Origin: Bacillota bacterium
Lineage (GTDB): Bacteria > Bacillota > Clostridia > Christensenellales > Pumilibacteraceae
Direction: 5' to 3'
NCBI GenBank assembly: GCA_009780875.1
Contig: WQZE01000038.1
Location: 1-7,963 of the forward strand
DNA: 7,963 nt
Below the pieces are notes generated by a model, which searched no databases, had not been told where the DNA came from, and saw nothing but the letters and a program-made list of their open reading frames with translations. Made by a program: the position numbers and the translations under genes. Every line of letters starts with the position of its first letter. The first letter of the stretch is position 1. This document shows, piece after piece, positions 5,931 to 7,963 of the stretch.

Positions 5931-5972
5931 ATAATTGCTGCCCCCATCGTTTTGTCAAATTGTCAAAACGAT
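5931..5972 (-). promoter_or_regulatory. Inverted repeat with two TTGACA boxes, possible msrA promoter/operator
   Basis: A 9-bp inverted repeat, ATCGTTTTG (5946-5954) and CAAAACGAT (5964-5972), has a 9-nt spacer and abuts the tmcAL stop codon. On the - strand it contains TTGACA twice (5966-5961 and 5958-5953). The second is 16 bp from a 4/6-match -10, AATTAT (5936-5931). It may be an msrA promoter with an overlapping operator, or a weak tmcAL terminator: T-rich sequence follows only about 14 nt further on. Confidence 0.35.
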
Positions 5973-7134
5973 TATATTTTTATGATTCCATTGCCAGTGA
6001 GCAAGTCTCCGCAGTACTGGGTGATCACGCTATATAGTGTGTCGGCTTTGGATTCTATGGCGAGCAAGTGTTGACAGGATGGGGAGAGTGCTTGCAAATC
6101 TTTTTTGCCAAGGATGGTGCCAGGCGGCATTTGTCCAAGGAGGGTGGTGGCAGTGTTTTTGATGCCAAGGACTTGGTAGGGTAGGTCGTGTTGCAGGGCA
6201 AGTTGCACAGTCTGTTTGGTCACGCCCAAATAGTTGTGGAGCAAAATCCTACGCAGTCGTGCGTGGAGTGTGCGTTTTGATTTGGCGTGTTGCAAAATTT
6301 GTGCATAGGTTGCGTGCGAGTCCGATACTTTTTTGAGGCGATAGTGCAGTCCTTCGGTGACGCCGTGTATTTGAGAGAGCGTTTGCAAATCTGTGTTTTT
6401 GAGATGCAGTGCCAAAATACTCTCAAACAGTTGGGAGTCAAGCGTATTTTGCAAAAGACTGGCTCATAGGGGACAAACTGAGAGATATCTTGTTGGGTGC
6501 GTTGGGCGTGGCGAATCGCCGTAGCAGAGGCAAACGGTGTGGCCAAGTCCAAATGATGATAGGCGTTGGTGCGTGCAATGGGCAGCGTGAGGATTTTGCT
6601 GTTTGCAAAGTGCAGTGCTTTTTGGTATTCGTATGCCAAGACAAAATTGGGATTTTCAAAGGCGGTGGCGTGCTGTGTGCCATAGAGACTGGATACCGCC
6701 AACTGATATGCTTTGGCACTGTTGGCACCTTGTTTGGAGAAATCCTTGGACAAGGTTTTGAGTTTGGCAAAATCCCAATTTTTGCAGTCCTCCAACGAGG
6801 ATAGACAAGATGGCTCCACGCCAAAGCACAAGCACTGCACGCCAAGGGTGTCAAGCATTTTGATGGCACCTGTTGCAAAGTCTTGGGCACTACTGGTTGC
6901 AAATACGGTGGGCAAAAGCACAACCATATCGGCACCGTTTTGCAACGCTAGTTTTGCTCGTGTATGTTTGTCAAGGATGGCGGGATAGCCTCTTTGCACC
7001 AAAGAACCACTCATAAGACAAAGCACAAAATCACAGCCACTCAACAAGCGAGCCTGTTCTATTTGGTATTTATGACCGTTGTGAAAAGGGTCATATTCGC
7101 AAATAATTGCACAAATGCTGGATTTTTGATTCAT
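5972..7134 (-). pseudogene. tmcAL: tRNA(Met) cytidine acetate ligase TmcAL, with an apparent frameshift
   Basis: TmcAL (YlbM family) uses acetate and ATP to acetylate the wobble cytidine of elongator tRNA(Met). The N-terminus shows AIICEYDPFHNGHKYQIEQA with the HxGH nucleotidyltransferase motif, then MSGSLVQRGYPAILDKHTRA, LQNGADMVVLLP, ALGV-like LDTLGVQCLCFGVE and FASATAIR. Near 6453-6456 the frame breaks. The next frame continues with family sequence (TEGLHYRLKK, KSKRTLHARLRRILLHNYLG, YQVLGIKNTA) to TAA at 5972. Adding one T to the coding-strand T4 run restores a protein of about 387 residues, the normal length. Both halves look well conserved, so this is a recent mutation or a sequencing/assembly error, not old decay. 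No Shine-Dalgarno is visible before ATG 7134, which follows seven T directly. The family signature is usually MSGNF-QRGEP, here MSGSL-QRGYP. Confidence 0.88.
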
Positions 7135-7147
7135 AAAAAAATGTGAG

Positions 7148-7222
7148 AAAGGCAAGTTTGGTTGCCCTGCTTTAAAGCGGTCTTTTGGCATCCACAAAAT
7201 GATTGTCAAAAAACTTGCCTTT
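7148..7222. repeat. 12-bp inverted repeat spanning the tmcAL leader
   Basis: AAAGGCAAGTTT (7148-7159) and AAACTTGCCTTT (7211-7222) are perfect inverted repeats 51 bp apart. Between them is a 10-bp palindrome GCTTTAAAGC (7169-7178). In a tmcAL transcript starting near 7232 this would fold into a closed leader structure ending 13 nt before the ATG, with a T7 run directly before the start codon. The right arm also contains the -35 box of the pta promoter. It may be a regulatory leader or a small mobile element. Confidence 0.55.
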
Positions 7223-7243
7223 TTGCGCAAAAGGTGGTATAAT
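7215..7243 (+). promoter_or_regulatory. Likely pta promoter with extended -10
   Basis: TTGCCT (7215-7220) and a perfect TATAAT (7238-7243) are 17 bp apart, with TG at 7235-7236 forming an extended -10. Transcription would begin near 7250, leaving a leader of about 70 nt before pta. Two more TATAAT hexamers occur at 7286-7291 and 7291-7296 without a good -35. The arms GTGGTAT (7234-7240) and ATACCAC (7295-7301) form a dyad around this region. Confidence 0.65.
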
Positions 7244-7267
7244 AGTAGTTGCAAAAAAGAGAATCAA
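7239..7267 (-). promoter_or_regulatory. Possible tmcAL promoter overlapping that of pta
   Basis: On the - strand TTGATT (7267-7262) and TATTAT (7244-7239) are 17 bp apart. The -10 box occupies almost the same bases as the pta -10, so the two divergent promoters would compete for polymerase. The predicted tmcAL leader is about 98 nt and contains the 7148-7222 inverted repeat. The -35 matches consensus only 4 of 6. Confidence 0.4.
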
Positions 7268-7320
7268 CAATTTGAATTGTGTTACTATAATATAATACCA
7301 CAAAATGGGAGCAAAGGCAA

Positions 7321-7963
7321 ATGAATAAACTCATAAAAGATATTCGGCAAAAAGCAAGTGTACTTGGCAAGACGATTGTATTGCCCGAGGGTGAGGAACC
7401 AAGGACTTTGCGGGCGGCAAGGCAAATCACGGACGACAAGATTGCCAAGGTCATTTTGATAGGCAATGTGGACGCAATGAAGAAAGCAGTGCCCGGGATT
7501 GATTTGAAAGACATCAAGGTCATAGACCCAAACAAAGATGATATGACCAAGTACACCAACTTGTTGTATGAGGTACGCAAAGCCAAGGGTATGACCCTGG
7601 ACGAAGCAAAAAAACTTGTGCTCAATCCTTTGTATTTGGGAGTCTTGTTGGTCAAGGCTGGGGAGTGCGACGGTATGGTGGGTGGAGCCCTCAATTCAAC
7701 GGGTGACACTTTGAGACCGGCTTTGCAAATCATCAAAACGGCACCGGGGATATCTACGGTGAGCAGTTGTTTTGTGATGGCGTTGCCTGAGGGCAGCAAG
7801 TACGGCGAAGAGGGAGTGATGGTTTTTGGCGATTGTGCTGTCAACATTGCACCCAACAGTAGGGAGTTGGCAGACATTGCGGTTGCCTCTGCCCACAGTG
7901 CCAAAGCGATTGCTGGGATTACGCCAAGAGTGGCAATGTTGTCTTTTAGCACCAAGGGGAGTG
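7321..7963 (+). CDS. pta: Phosphate acetyltransferase, N-terminal part (runs off the edge)
   Basis: Pta interconverts acetyl-CoA plus phosphate with acetyl phosphate plus CoA; with acetate kinase it makes ATP and acetate in fermenters or activates acetate. The visible 214 residues open with an NKLIKDIRQKA start and the conserved LPEGEEPRTLRAA, continue through VILIGN, LNPLYLGVLLVKAGECDGMVGGA, STGDTLRPALQIIKTAPG and SSCFVM, and reach DCAVNIAPNSRELADIAVASA and RVAMLSFSTKGS, all typical of the single-domain enzyme of about 330 residues. Roughly the last third lies beyond position 7963. ATG 7321 has TGGGAG (7306-7311) 9 nt upstream. It is divergent from tmcAL. In Firmicutes pta is often followed by ackA, which cannot be checked here. 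Confidence 0.96.
   Translation, partial: MNKLIKDIRQKASVLGKTIVLPEGEEPRTLRAARQITDDKIAKVILIGNVDAMKKAVPGIDLKDIKVIDPNKDDMTKYTNLLYEVRKAKGMTLDEAKKLVLNPLYLGVLLVKAGECDGMVGGALNSTGDTLRPALQIIKTAPGISTVSSCFVMALPEGSKYGEEGVMVFGDCAVNIAPNSRELADIAVASAHSAKAIAGITPRVAMLSFSTKGS

Noticed and set aside
5319..6074. A 251-codon + strand open frame over msrA
   Set aside because: It is antisense to a clear MsrA with catalytic motifs and has no convincing start.
6445..6470. Programmed -1 frameshifting in tmcAL
   Set aside because: No X-XXY-YYZ slippery heptamer at the break, and programmed frameshifting is not known to me for this family.
7206..7955. A long open frame antisense to pta
   Set aside because: It mirrors the conserved Pta coding sequence and has no start signal; it is a shadow frame.

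Overview
The window looks like chromosome of a Firmicutes (Bacillota) bacterium, most likely a clostridium-like lineage of moderate to low G+C. The evidence is the gene set (rsmD-coaD followed by a coiled-coil protein, TmcAL and Pta), AGGAG-type ribosome binding sites and TTGACA/TATAAT-type promoters. The + strand is visibly rich in G and T throughout, even where genes lie on the - strand, so + is probably the leading replication strand. The species cannot be named from the sequence.

Layout. Positions 1-633 hold no convincing gene but are dense in repeats: a nested hairpin (65-140), a 70-bp direct repeat present twice (185-254 and 379-448), a 66-bp palindrome between the copies (302-367) and a GC-rich hairpin (454-474). 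Positions 634-3833 are a tightly packed + strand cluster: alanine racemase (alr), 5-formyltetrahydrofolate cyclo-ligase, RsmD 16S rRNA methyltransferase, phosphopantetheine adenylyltransferase (coaD) and a coiled-coil protein. Positions 3863-4805 hold an unrecognised membrane or lipoprotein gene behind a very good promoter; its reading frame breaks near 4440-4490. A bidirectional terminator (4812-4843) separates it from the convergent - strand genes msrA-msrB (methionine sulfoxide reductases) and tmcAL, a tRNA acetylation enzyme gene with one apparent frameshift near 6455. Divergent from tmcAL, across a structured intergenic region with overlapping promoters, pta (phosphate acetyltransferase) starts at 7321 and runs off the right edge.

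How the genes work together. Most are housekeeping: cell-wall D-alanine (alr), folate one-carbon recycling, ribosome maturation (rsmD), coenzyme A synthesis (coaD), repair of oxidised methionine (msrA, msrB), tRNA(Met) wobble modification (tmcAL) and acetate/acetyl-CoA metabolism (pta). TmcAL uses acetate, and Pta sits on the acetate-acetyl-CoA route. Stop-start overlaps of 4 bases tie the cyclo-ligase, rsmD and coaD into one translationally coupled unit.

I do not see a clear new defence system or pathway. The best leads are the duplicated 70-bp cassette with paired 14-bp palindromes spaced like ArgR operators, the structured leaders of msrA and of tmcAL/pta, a possible leaderless start for the cyclo-ligase, a Cys in place of the usual Asp in the CoaD nucleotide-binding motif, and the broken lipoprotein gene.
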